Origin: Pisaster brevispinus
Taxonomy: Eukaryota; Echinodermata; Asteroidea; Forcipulatida; Asteriidae
Assembly (NCBI GenBank): GCA_023634235.1
Contig: JAMKCF010000002.1
Location: forward strand, 15,495,091-15,559,090
DNA length: 64,000 nt
Reading direction: 5' to 3'
Under the pieces are notes generated by a model, which did not search any database, was not told the DNA's origin, and worked only from the letters and a program-made list of their open reading frames with translations. Shown here in pieces: positions 20,578-34,600 of the stretch (position 1 is its first letter; every line of letters starts with the position of its first letter). A program made the position numbers and the translations under genes.

Positions 20578-23500
20578 GTGAAGTAACCATTTTTATATCA
20601 TTCTCTTAATATTCCTTTTAGGTTTTAGTGTGAGTTTGTGCTTTTTAAAGTGAGAGTTTATTTTTACAGTATTTGCTTGTGCTTCTTTTATGCCAATTGC
20701 TGACTTTGACTTTAAGGAAACTTGTTGAAGTTTTTGGGGGATCCCTGGATAAACAGTAATTACAGGTTGAATAGCTTTTGACTGGCACCCCTGAACAAAG
20801 ACATTGACAAAATAGGGAGACTGACAAGATTAGGGCTAGATAGCTCAGATGGTATTGCTCCGGCACATTAATCCGGAGGTCACTGGTTCAGATCCTACTC
20901 TAGTCATTTTTTTGTACAAGATATCCGTATATATTTCTGATGTCCACACTTTTAAAGTTACTCCCCAGACTCAGCTTTTCAAGAGAGCATCCGATAATTT
21001 GTGGTTTTGTTGATATTTAGTGTCGGTAGCTTTGCTCTTCCTTCGTATCCCTTCTCAATGTAAAGCGCATTGAGACGTTATTGTGATTATTATTATTATT
21101 ATTGTTGTTCTTGCTTTCTTTTCATTGGATATTGTCAATTGTTTTTCATTTTCTTTGCACATTGAACACCTTTTTAGGTTATTTTGGCGCATTACAAATG
21201 CCCGTTATAACTGTTAAAGTTTTAATGAACTCTGGGCGTTTAGTTTCACTTTAATATTAAACCGACCTCTGCATTTGTGCGCAGTTGTGTATGAAATATA
21301 ACATGAGGTCGGGAAAAACAACTCAACCCCAAAAGAGTGGTTCGATCGGCTAAATAAACAGAAGATGAGAGGAAAGAAGAATAATCAATGTGCTCTACCG
21401 AATACTTCCATTAGCTGTGGCTGTGACGCTACACTTCATCCTGATAGGCTGTACACAACGCAAAGTGAAAATAGAAATGTTGGTAGACTGACACATAACT
21501 TGCATGGATTAATGATGGTCATGGTGGGGAAAACTTTCCTATATTTTTATTTTTTTTGGAAACGCTGGTATTTGTTTTACAGTTAATGAGTATAATAATT
21601 AGTTTTTGATCTTGCGAGTCCAAAATAACTTTTTTTCCTCCACTATTTTGTTGTAACGCGATTATGACTCGAGCATAAACTTTCACAGGTTTGTTATTTG
21701 TGCTGGGCCGGCATAAAGTGCAGATGCTGTTCTTTGATAATAACCAATGTTGCCTGCAATGTAAATTCAGGTTTAGAGTTTAAAAATTTCTTAGTTTTAT
21801 TCTCTTTTTAGAAAAAAAGATGCATTAGTTGATTCTGTGCTAAATTTACTTAAAAAGAAAAAAGAAAAGAAAAGAAGAGAAAACAGATTTGAATGAATAT
21901 TAGATAGCTATTTTCCCTCAAACTTTCATTCAAGACACTGATTGAAAAAAGCTTTCAACAGTTATATACAAAAATGAGTTACTGTTAGGACCAGAATTTT
22001 CTCAAAAACTGAAACAGAAAACTAATGATATTCAATCCACTATTTGAGACATAAGCTGCATCATTTTTTTGTATTTTAAAAAACTTTCTTACTTTGTGTT
22101 GTTTTTGTTTACTTCTTCCATTTCAGTAACTTTAGGCCTATTCTATTGTTATTTCCTCATAAATTAAAATGCCACTCATAGGATACTAGATCATCTTGCT
22201 TGCATGGGCAAACCTTTTTGCTTAAATTGACATGTTCCACTCTGAAATTGTTTTCTGCAATCTGATAAACAAGATTTTTAATGAAATTCCTGTTTTGCGT
22301 TGAAAACAACTTTCCATTCCTCGATCCTTAAAATTATTCAGCAAACTTATCAGCTTCAATTTGGTTTAATCCAAGTTCACATATAACCTTGACAGAATAT
22401 ACATTTCCTAAAAACACAGCAAGGATAAATGATCATGGGTTTCCTCCAACTCAGCAAAATGTCATCTCAACTTCATTAATCATCATCATCATCGTCTTCC
22501 TCTACTGTGCAGAAAGCTCCTCCAGATTGAAACCCATCTCTCAACGATAAGTGTAACTGGGTTCTTTTACTGGCATTACGCAACGCACAGGTCCTATGGC
22601 TTAACGTCCCATCCAAAGCAATAATGGTCAAGTGTCAAGACCAGGACTCGAACCCACACTCTGCTGATCAGAAACACGGGAGCTTGAGTCCGTTGCGCTT
22701 GACCACTCTGCCATGACATGCCATTACTCATTTGCAAACAACTTTTTCGCATCTTGTTTCTCGAGGGTTTTCATCTGGGCCACTTCACCATCGATGGGAC
22801 ACCCACTCCTTTTTTTAAATCCTTGGGTCCTCTGCATGCATTAATTTGAGTTTTGTTTGAATGTTATGAATTTATTAGTACCCTGTTCTTAAAATTAATG
22901 GCAATAAAAACTTACTTGGTAAGAAGTACGGCAGCTTTGGATAGTATAATGCATTTTGAGAAACTTTTCACTTCGAAGTACTACGGTTATGGAAACATAT
23001 ATCACTTTTTATCCCCCAAAATTTGAATATGAGAAGCGTTATGGCCGTAACGCTTTTCAGATCGTGTATTCCTATTGGGAATATTCTTCCTGCGTGGAAA
23101 TATTTGCTCCGGTTTTTCGGTGATCTCTCAAAAACGCGACCACCTTTTGAAGTGAAATTTTCACAGGTTAGTTTTATTGTATATACCTACATTTATATAG
23201 GATTAAAACAATCAAACGGTTCCAAAAACCAAAGGTATATTTTGCCTTTAAGATCACAAACACTCAAAAGTTTGATTTTCTGAAATGCAGACCTCAAATC
23301 TCCTTCCGAATTAAACCTCTTCACAGGCCATCGGAACAAATAAATTAAATAACACAAGCGAACCCAACCATACTTAAAATTCATATTTTTCAATCACGAA
23401 GTGCTTTCTCTCCATTTCGTTGTGTTGTTTGTCGGCACAATTGCTTGACAAACAAAGGATAGTGATATTTGGAGAGACGGCTGGAATATTTTGACATTTA

Positions 23501-26500
23501 AACTTCAAGCGATACAGCAATTTTGATAAGGGAGTACATGTAGATGTTATTCATGCTGGCTAGACCTTAATACAGTCTAGGTATAATATGAGGCATGGGG
23601 GGGGGGTATCTTGGCCTTCTTTGAAATAGGTGGGCGTTGTATACCTCGTGTCCAGAGAAGAACAAAAACCTGTTTAAATCCTGGCATTACGTGAAGCATC
23701 ATATAATTGTCTGTTTTGCCTCAAAATAAAGCGGGGAAAAAAAAAATTGTTGCTAGATTTAATTTAAAGTAAGCTTATACCTGTGTGTAGGTGGTGGAGG
23801 CGCAGTGTGTAGCAAAAAAACAACCACAATATACAAAATTTCATCTTGACCAAAATGTCATAGGTAAATCTTGGTAACCCCCCGCCTCTGCTCTTCAAGA
23901 CATGACACCAAAACTTCCAGAGTCTGAGTTTTCTCTCTTCTTATACATCAAAAAAAAAAAAAAATCAATATTCAAGCAAATAAACAAAGTGTTAAATATC
24001 TCACTTACTGAAATCCCAAAGCTGCTTTTTAGAGACTGTTCTGACTTGTCAACAGAAGATGTTGTTGTTATTATTATACACACACTTTATTAAGTTGATA
24101 GCGATCTCGCTTGATGATACAGCTGGTTACGGAAATCATGGAGGAAGAAAAAATATTCCCCATGCTCAAATGTCCCAATCCACATCATCCAAGATGCTTT
24201 TAGTCAGATGAGCTCCCCAAACGCAGGAAACTCTGGATTCCACATGGAGAGTATCTCAATTTGAGGAAGTGTTGATCGGCTACGCTATAGGAAGTTAAAA
24301 AACAACAACTCTCCGAGCACTGGTCTATTTTGGGTTCAAGCAAGTACTCTTAATTTGTTTTGCATTTGCAGTTCTTGTACTTAGGTTGGGGTCAGTTCTG
24401 GTACGATGACGCTATCTGGATTGGGTTTGGTTTTCTTCTCAACGGGAGATTTTGACTCCCCTTCCTTGTTGATCTGTCTGGGAGTTGGTTTGATTTTGGA
24501 GAAGATTTTTTTGTTTTTTGCTTTTGAGGGTAGATGGTTTGTTTGCCCCCTGTCTGTGGTATGTCTGTTGCTCAGCGGTGGTTCTTTGCTCACTTCCATT
24601 AGGAGCCAAGCATCTGTCTGACTGGATGATGTCCTAAAACATTATGGCTTGTGTTTCAGGTACTCTGGACTTCTTTATATGTTTAATTTGTTTTTTACAC
24701 AAATTTTCCACCTTCATGTCTGCATTTTGACTGTGATGTAATGTTATATAGAGAGTGATTAGTAGTGAAGTCTGTCTCGAGCCAATGTGGCTCGTCAGGC
24801 CGGTGTTTACATCCGGTTTCATTGGCACTAAACGACTGAGAAAATTTCTGTTCGCCCCCCCTCCCCCCCCCCCCCCCCCAGGAGACAGGATGCAAATCCA
24901 TCACAAGTTACTCCCCAGCTCTCACTGATACCCATGTGTACTCCTATGTGGATGGTGGTCAGGTTGGCGTAGATTTATTTATCCTCACCTTCCTTCCACC
25001 TCTAGGACCCTGGCTCGAATCACGCTGGGGGCACAATGTGGATTGAGTTTTCAGTCCCTACCCGACTGCGTCGGTTTTCCCCTGGAATAATTCTCTTGGA
25101 TTTTCCTCCCACATCTAAAACTGAAACTTCCTTCTTTTGTCTTTTCTCCATTGGGTTCTTGGCTAGTGCAGTGATTAAGTTCGCTTTTCTGAGAGTCCTT
25201 GGCTTCACAACCAGAATAAATGAAATGAAATGAAATGAAATGAAAAGAAATGAAGCAACTGCCTTGCTCAAGGACAAAAGTGTCAGACTGGCCAGGCCAG
25301 GATTCGAACCCACATTCTGTAAATTACAGAACTTGAGTCCACTGCCCTAGACCACTGGGCCACGACACCCCAACTGAGAGAGTCATTCTAATAAGGCGAA
25401 TGAACATTGTTTCTAAAAACATGGACTTATAAAGAAACACTTTGTCTTAATATCTAGAAAAATAAGTTGAAGGAATAATTTTTTTTTACTATTATTTTGT
25501 TTAATTTTAGGACCAACGTAAGGCCATTCACGTGATGTTTTGTGATAAGTATGGTGGAGAGCTCTGGCAATCGTTCAGAACTGTACAAGATATTGTGACA
25601 AAAACTAAAACATGTTTTTTAATTTGAGAGGTAAATCTCCAATGGTCGTTGATTTCTCCTGAAGTAACCTCCCAACCTCAACCCAATATCCTGGGTCATC
25701 AAGACACAAAATGTATCAGATAGAGATCTTAGAATTAATCCTGTGGTAAAGTCCCTGTCATCAGATTGCAGGTGTATGCATAAAAAATATTTGCAAATGT
25801 TTTCTTTTTGTTTATACATTTATTATTTTTTTTCATTAGATGTTATTGTCTTGCTTCCTTGAATAACCTGAGAAAAAAATATGATGATATTGAGATGTTT
25901 CATGAAAACGATTTTGAATCGTGGGGACTCAATTATTTTTGAGCCATCTTGAACTGTTTTATGGGATGAGATGCAAGGGAATCTGTTTTGATTTAAGTTT
26001 TAGATTATTCCTCTTCCTACACCAGCTGCAGAGAAATCATGCTTACAATTATTGGACGCAGAATATAATCACGAGGTGAGATCTTGACTATTCCATTTCA
26101 TTCGGTTTCGTCTCGTAAAATGGAAAGGCCAGATTTCACCGAGTTTTTATATTCTGTGACAGTGCCTGAACGAGATGCATTCAATATTTGTTTTGCATAA
26201 CTCACACAAAGATTGTTGTAATTTGAATGTTTTTTCACAATAAGCACAAAAACAAGAGACACAGCAACTTGTCCACCCCACACTCTGGAAACTTTGAAAA
26301 CCCCTTCAAAACATTGTATACTTTGATACTCAACATAGTTAAAAGACAACGTTTTAATTTATTTGTTTAAAGTTAAAGATATTACACAGCGAGGATGTTA
26401 TTATTCAATTTAGAAACACAGAAGCGCAGAACTTGTCCATTCCTTAGTTTAATGGTACAATACTAAAATGACTGGCCTAGTCAAGTGAAAATTTCGAGCC

Positions 26501-29500
26501 CTGCAGGCCTAAAAGCCATATCCTTAATTGCCACTGCTGAAAAGCTTGGCTTGCTTAGGATAGAGTGTTCTGTTTTTTTCTTCTGAAGGTCCTGTTTTTT
26601 CCCTGAATATTTTTCAAGATTTAGTCCAGAGTGAAATTTCAACCCCACTTTGATTTCTGGAACTGTTGTGAGTTGTAATCCAATAGAAGCTGTTGAACTT
26701 TTAATGTGAATAGAGGGATGGATATATTTCCAGGGCTCAGTGGTTCTTAGGACTTATGGGTTTGTCATGTAATCTCTATGAAGGTGGATACATTTCATGT
26801 TCACTAAAAAGATTGTGTTTGTGTTGTTCTCGTTTTGAGGGGAGGGGTGAGGACTCTTGCCGGACATTATGGTCTGATGAGAGGGTGGAAGGGGATGGGG
26901 GGAGGCTTGGAGTTGTGAAATCAATCCCCAAGCTTTATGGAGTTTTGAGAAGGTAGTTTGTGGATGAATCAAAAAAGTCTACGTATAATATTCAAAATTC
27001 TGACTGTTGTGTACAAGTGCCTTCAAAACAAAGCCCCAACCTATCTTCGGTCTCTCATCGTACCACATCACTCTGGTAGACCTGGACTCCGCTCAAGTTC
27101 AGACATTACCCTCCTCCATGTTCCCAGAACATACAGCACAGCTGGTGACCATGCATTCCAGGCACATGCACCTCGACTCTGGAATGAGCTTCCACAGTGC
27201 ATCCGCTGTTCCACTTCCTTGGACGCATTATAGGAAGGCTCTGAAAACCCATCTGTTTGAACTATGACCTGCATGTTTAATCGGATTATTTGGTTAATTT
27301 TCTAAACTCTGTTCAGCGCTGTGAAACCATCTTTGATGTGTTAGAGCGCTCTATAAATGCATTTTATTGTATTGTATTGTAAAGTCTGAGGAAGATGTCA
27401 GAGTTCAACTGCTCTTCGAATTCAGGTTGACTTTAGAGTGTTCTTCTCTGCCTTTCACCTTTGTGGACTGGTGCTCGATATGGGGCATGGTGGTACCCCC
27501 CCCCCCAATGGTGTCTTACTTGTTTGCTTTGAATCTCAGGAATTCTTTTGAGGATTTCAGGGTGGGGGTGTACTTCTGTACAAGAGGAAAATAGTGTGTT
27601 AGAGTACAAGAAAGTTGGGGGTGGGGTACCCACTGCCCCCACATTTGGCATGGTATATAGAATTGTCGCTCAGACCGGAGCTTTGCAGGTGGATTGTGTC
27701 TTCAATACCTACCTGATTGTATGGGTTTTGCCCAATTGGGGTTTTTCCTCCCACGTCTAAAACTGACATTTTGCATGTTTATTCAGGCCTGCAAGGCACG
27801 CTGCAAGGCACATTGAGGATCCCTTGAAGTATCTGTAATCATGGAAGTTTTGGCTGAAGCCAGTAAAACATTTTAAGAGCGAATTAATTTTATTCTTTTG
27901 AGACAATAAAAAAATAAAATAAATGTGGTACAGTTTAATATTGGCTGATTGTTCTATAGGTAGACAAAGAGTCAATGTTTGCGTTGTTATTAGGAAAGCA
28001 TGCTATTTGTTAGGACTTCTATTCCACTTCTTCATTAATGAAGCTAAATATACATAGTCAATTGTACCAGTGCGTGTATATAAATAGCAAACGTGGTAAT
28101 TAGCAAATAGCAATTAATTCAGAGTGGTCACTCTCGTAACCTTCTCTGGTTTCTATGTACGGTAGTCGTGTTTCCAAACACGCCCGTATCGCATTCACTT
28201 GTGATCACTCTGCGCAATCATCTAAGCCCCTTAGCGATTAGAATGCAAAGGTCTCGTAACTTAGACCCGGAGAAAACACTGCCGCTTCCGGATTTCTTAC
28301 ATCAATTAATTTCTCCACGGAGCGCTGTAGAAGATAACTTTCTAAACGGCATTCGCGACATGGACCAGGATTGGAGTGGAATATTTTAAATGATTTATCA
28401 ATTATGAGGCCTATAGCCACAGCATGTAACCTAAGACATTGTTGGGAGATGCTTCGCTTCGCTGACATTGAAAACATTCTGTCCAATTAATGTTTCTCAC
28501 AGATGGAATGCAATATTATCGCGACCTGTGATCAATTAGAGACACATGTTCATCTTTGCACATGTGTGGTTACTACGTTACCACATAACCCTAGAACTGC
28601 ACTACGTTAAATACATTTAATTCCATGCATCAAGCTGTAAGTTCCAACTTTTTTTTATAGAAATTGCAAATCACAAATTCTGGATAAAAATATCATTTAA
28701 ATTTTAGTTGAGGACACTCATGTTTTTTTATTTGAGACCTCTGGGTTTTGGTCTCAAGCTCAGTCTAGCCAGCCCCCCTCTCCTGTCCATGGTGTTGGAC
28801 TCAGACTTCCAGGTCTTGAGCAGCTACGCTGATGCAGGCAGAGTTTTACAAGACAATGCTCAAATAATGTTTCAAGCAATTACTGACAGTGCCCTTTGAA
28901 TATCAATGGTATCGAAGGATGAGGGTGAAGCTTTTCAATAAGAGGATTAAGTGAACATTAAGTCTCCAAGCTTATCCTTTATTAACAATAAGAGAGAGAC
29001 TCACTTTCCTCAAGTGCTGCACATTTTTTCTGGCTGTATTTCCTGATTTAATCTACAGAGACTTGGGGTGTTTGGGGATTCCTAAGTTATATCAAAGATA
29101 TACAAGAAATAAACAGTTACAAAAACTGAAATGAAACTCAAGGAATGATTTTTAGATATTATTTGGCTGTGGCTGTTCAAAATGGTTATGTTTTTCGCCA
29201 ATGTTATCTCCAGCAAGTGGGCTTCAAACAGGGAAAACCTAATGCAGTGATAACCATTGATGTAATGACTAACATGGAATCAAGAGTGTTCAGTTTTAGT
29301 CTTGAAAAATACTATTTGTTACAGGAAGTATCTGAGGTTGGCAATTTGCATTGTGCAGTGGCACTCTTATCAATGCCCATATTAACCCAATTTTTGAATC
29401 TTGTGAAGAACTAAGTGGTAGAACTTGTCAAGAATGCATTGCTCTCTCCCTCTGAAGAGCAATTGATGTCAATGAATCAATTTTTCATACAACAATACCC

Positions 29501-31600
29501 TCGATCTTGTCCTGTCTCCCACAGACTCCGAGATAAAAAGATTTAGATCGGCAAATAGAATCTTGAATGTCATCAACGAGACAAAAAAGTAAGAGAGAAT
29601 CAAATCTGCCGAATGAAATCCCACGCACACGGCAGACTAAACAAGAAGAGGGGGACACTGTCAGAGTCTGTTCAATCTGGGCATTTTTCTTTCGGAGAAT
29701 CTGCTGTTTGCTGAGCTTGTGTTGCATGCAAATTCTATACCAGATTCGGTCGCATGTTGCACGTGTGTAAACAGCCTAGGAACTGGCTTTATGGTGACTA
29801 TTGTTACCTTACATCACGAATGCCCCCAAGATAGTTATATACGTGTCGGATATATATTGCCATTTGAAATAGATAGATGGCATTGTGGAAAATGTTGAGA
29901 TAGTTTGTGTCTTTAACACTGTATTGCAATAGTATAAAGATAGATTAGAACTTTGTAATGAGGCTCCAAAACACGGCTAAATCGGCGGAAGAATTTTTTT
30001 TCTTCAGATTCCATTAAATTTTCAGTTATTTCAACTCCAAAATGGACAACTTTAGAAAGTTGGGCTCCAGAAAAAAAGGTGACAGAATATTTTCCATAAA
30101 TTGACCTTTTTTTCTCAGTGTGCTGTAGCCATCTTGCCGTCACGTTCCCTGTACGCAGTAAATTTAGTGAATACCAATCTCCATGACTCAGAAAAGGTGC
30201 CTGACTATTTATTCCCCAAGCCTCAGTTTGATACCACTGTCGTGAATAGGGAAAAAGGGAGCTGCCTGAACCTTAAAAAAGGGTCTGTCACCAAAGCCCC
30301 ACCCTCCTTTCTTCGATCTCCATCTGACCCCCCCTTTAAAAACCGTACATGAACCAGGACACGCTGTACTTAACGGATTATGAGAAAACTCAATCGACTG
30401 TAGCGGCATGATTATCACAAGCTTGTCAGGATCCTGCTGGTCTGATTAGTAAATTGTTACAGTGTCAGACCAAATGGAGATGATGAATGGCTGATCATCA
30501 TGGTATGGTTCAGCTCTAATGAGTACACGCTCTGTCCCTCATAAAAAAATACCGAGGACCAATTTATGAGCAGAATTGCATTTGGTGTTGAACAAATTGA
30601 TTGGAGGACAGTGTAATTTACAGCGCAATTAACATATCTCTACATAGCAATTTATTTCTGCTAAGAGAATTATTTATGTACCATTTGGGGCTTATCAACA
30701 GCTTTATGAAGTTGTCATCTGACCGCATTATCACCTTTATGGTTCAATTAGCAAGGCTTTACTTATTAAATGTAATGGGAGAGGAAGGGCTTAAAATGCA
30801 GTAGAAGGGGTTATTTTAGAAATTAAGGAAGGAGCATTAGTGAAGTGTTTGAGTTGTTCATAAATGATTGCCAAAAACATTCAACGTGAATCCTAGAACA
30901 ACATGTCGCAAACTAAGGGTCGCGACCTCAAAGTGGGCGTGTCTTGAAAACATTCAGGTGTGTCACCAACTTTGACAGAAGCGCTGAAAATTTGTCTTGA
31001 CAAATGAGTACACCAGCAAAGACTGCCTCACAATAGATCTATCATCAAAAACAAGTTTTCATTATCAATTAAATGCAATTGCTGACATATGTAAAAACAA
31101 AATGCTTCAATAAATAATTTACTCCTGTTGAGATTAGCCTGTCTTTGTGACATTACTTCTTCAGCAGGGTTTTGAGTCGACCGGCCTAAAAGTTAATGGA
31201 CCTCTGTCCCAGAGGCTAAAATACATTCTATGCGCGTGTCTTCAGTTTGTGAATTTTTTTATTTTGTTTCCCATCTTGATTAGGACATCACCCTTCCAGT
31301 GTTATCTTTGGATTTCATTAGATCACGAGTCAAACTCAAATTGTAGCGTTACTATAGTAATGTGTCCCCTCTCACTCCAGAAAGTCCGGCGTATCCGGGA
31401 TATTGGGAGGTATTCCATTAGCCGAATCCACTCACAGAGTCATGCCGTAATCCCCAACCTGCAGAGAAGCTCTCTAAAGACACTGATATTAACCTCACAG
31501 TCAGTCTCCAAATCTTTATATCATGGCCTGGGGGAACAAAATAAATAAGGGTGAAGAAATATCGCAATGTATAATTTGTAAAACCTAGGGTCCCCTCGCT

Positions 31601-31636
<36 letters not shown>

Positions 31637-34600
31637 ACAAATAAATAAACAAATAAAATAAGAGTAAGGCTTTGTTACAGCTGAGTCAATATGCACTCTG
31701 GATATCCGAGAAAAAGTTGCAATTAAATCATGCATCGAGTGATACATGTACTTATAATTCCCTGGTACCATCCCAGTAGACTAATTAGCTTTTTTTTTTC
31801 TGAGGTCGGGTAAACATATATCATCGTTGTAAACGGCCAATTTGGAATATAACTAGGAAGGTATTGATCGGCTGTGCCGAGATAATTGAGACATACTAAA
31901 TGTGTAGACAGGTACTCTGGGGTATTGGGGGGTGGGGGGAGCGGTGAGGGATGGAGGTGGGAAGAGGTCTGGCTCCCTAAGGGTCTAAACAAAACAACTC
32001 TCATTAAATATTCATTTGAGAAGTACCAGTCTGCTTTCAACTTAACCATTGTATACAAATGCAAGAATTTTCATTGAGTTTTTCATTCATTGAGTTGCCA
32101 CATGTTGGTGCATCACTCTTCTGCAATGAATAAGCCCCCTTGTATATGACGTCATGAGCTCAAACAGCGCCCTCCCTGAGGTCAGAGGATGACTGATCAT
32201 TGGCTGAGAGTTGTGCGTGGCGCGTATGCGCTGGCACGTTTCCATCATTCGACCTCAGCGATGGCGGCCAATGCAAGGGGTCTGTAACTGCTATCAAAAA
32301 AATGCATTGCTTTTGTCAGCAGCAGTTGTTAAATTACAAGTAAAACGTCTGCTAATAAGTGCTGTAAGCATAAAACATCTGCTTAAAGGCTTGAGGAAAT
32401 AAACTTCTAGTGCCCTTCTCCTTAAGTACACTGCCCTTGTACTGTCTGTAAAATTAGTCACAGCATAATGTTTAGTAACAGTTCAACAAAGTTCACTTTC
32501 TTGCACTTCTTCAATGCAAAATGCATTATCTTCTGGATGAATTCAAGACAATGTTTGCGTAGAATGACGTGTATTTATTATGCATCCCTGAAGGCCGTTA
32601 AACCGACATTGCAATTTTGTTTGTCTTTTTTGCTGGTCTTTTTTTTTGGAAGACATTAAAAGGTCAGTCATAGTTGATGGTCATTGTTTAATATAGTCGA
32701 TGAATAAAAGATGATAACAGCCCAGGTGTAAGCTTATTTCTACCACTGTGGTCAATGAGTGCGGGTAATTTTGTAAGTATTTTTGGTTGATGTGACTTTA
32801 TGTTTGAGTGTACGCTGTAAATGCAATCTTATTTTATAGAAATCTAAATAATAAAGGATATTTACAATTTCGATGACTCTGTAGGAAGGTTTTTCGTCTG
32901 CAGAAACAACTGTGGTATTAAACCACAGAGAATGCAATGCCAGTATGAGTGATGGAACTGTGCAATGTAAAATAGTCAAATGTCTCTACTGTCAGTAGGA
33001 ATTAGAGGAAAACAGTCAAAACAGTACACAGGACATTGTTTTTTTACTGGTACATATTATTACAAAAATTCTGGTTGGCAAAGTTGTTTTGTGCTTAGAT
33101 GAGTTTGTTATGTTATGTCATTTTCAATCTTAAGGGTATTATTTAGGATTTGTAGAGCTGACAATGTAGTTGCAGTGTTCATGTTTTGTGTGATCAACCA
33201 TATACATGAAATAACAAACCTGTGAAACTTTGGGCTTAAGCCATTGTGTAAGTCAGGAGAAAATAGTGAAAAACCATGCACAATTTTCGGCCCTTAACTT
33301 TGATTGTAACAATCAAAATCAGATGCTGCTTTTTATAAAAAATAGGGTTTCAGATACAGTTTGCTGGAATATGACTTCATTTCAGAGGGAAATACTTCAC
33401 AGCAAAAAATGGTTCTGGTATACACTTCATAATCAGTTTTTTATCCTTGTACCAATCCTGTATAATATCTTTTTGCAGCTCTATGAAATTGGTTTTTGTG
33501 TTAGTGAAAGAAATATATCTGCTTTCCAGTGAAGCTCCAGGCTTGTACTTTACAGGGCAACTGGTAATGACATCAATCCTACATTAATGACTTATCATGA
33601 GCTTGCAAAAATTACTCATTAAAAACACCGGATCATCACCAACGATCAAAAGATGCCAGGCTGCCCATGATTACAAAACATTCACTTGACAATGACGCAA
33701 ATTAAAAAACAAGAGCATCAAATGTGTCACTGTCACTTGTGATCAATTGCTCAATCAGATTGAATGTCATGGGGAAAATCCTTCATTGAGGTCAAACATT
33801 CACAGTACATTTGAGAGTTGGACGCATTCTGTAGAGTAGTTCCGTCCCAACTTAAAAATTTTTTTACCAACTGTAGTTGGCACCGATTCCAACTTTGAGT
33901 GTTCCAGTTGGGACGGCCAAACTATAGCTGGGATTGCCTGATGGTGACAATGATAGTGATAGAGGTAACCACAATAGTCAGTAGGTTTTTAAGTAGTTTT
34001 CCATCCTTCCAAGTTTCTCGCGGCTCACAGGGTAATTATCAGGGCAAAACTAGAGAAAGAAACTATGGAGGTAGGAATATTTCTAACTCCATAAACAAAC
34101 TGATGAACTGGTGTATTGTTTTATTTGGCATGGTGTATTGTTTTATTATTAAACAGCCACTGGTCCCGATCCCTGCCTGGTGAAAGAACTCTGGATCTCA
34201 GCTACAGTAGCACTCCACTTTGGATCAGTCCCAACTATAGTTAGGGTGATTCTATAATTGGACAGAACATAGTCACTCAGTAACCTGGTAACCTTTTATC
34301 TCTGACACTCTCATCAATTATTGTTTCCTGGATTTGCCCTTTCCTTCCTGGTCTTTTGTTCTGTTTGTGTCGTTTGGTTGGTAGGAAGGCTTTAAACAAT
34401 ACCGAAAAAATAGATCAGGAAATGCTCTCCTTTTTAAAAAATAGAAATGGCTCTGTAGTTCTTTTTGATACACTCCTATGTTCCGACACCCCTGATGTAT
34501 TTTCTTAACCCCAATCCTAATCTTAACCCTAATCCTAGCTTTAAGATCACAAGGGATTATCAAACATAGGGGTGTTGGAACATAGGGTTGGTGGAACATA

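Larger units (their letters stand above)
27790..33150. other. Intron 1, no coding sequence recognised
   Basis: Repeat-poor compared with its flanks. 28105-28545, 29490-29775 and 30590-30800 look like candidate conserved non-coding DNA by composition and motif content. A 31-base poly(A) run lies at 31604-31634. The 133-codon ORF at 31147 has no domain or splice support. Confidence 0.4.

Noticed and set aside
31147..31548. 133-codon ORF in intron 1
   Set aside because: No recognisable domain, no splice-bounded structure, and a length expected by chance in 64 kb of this composition.
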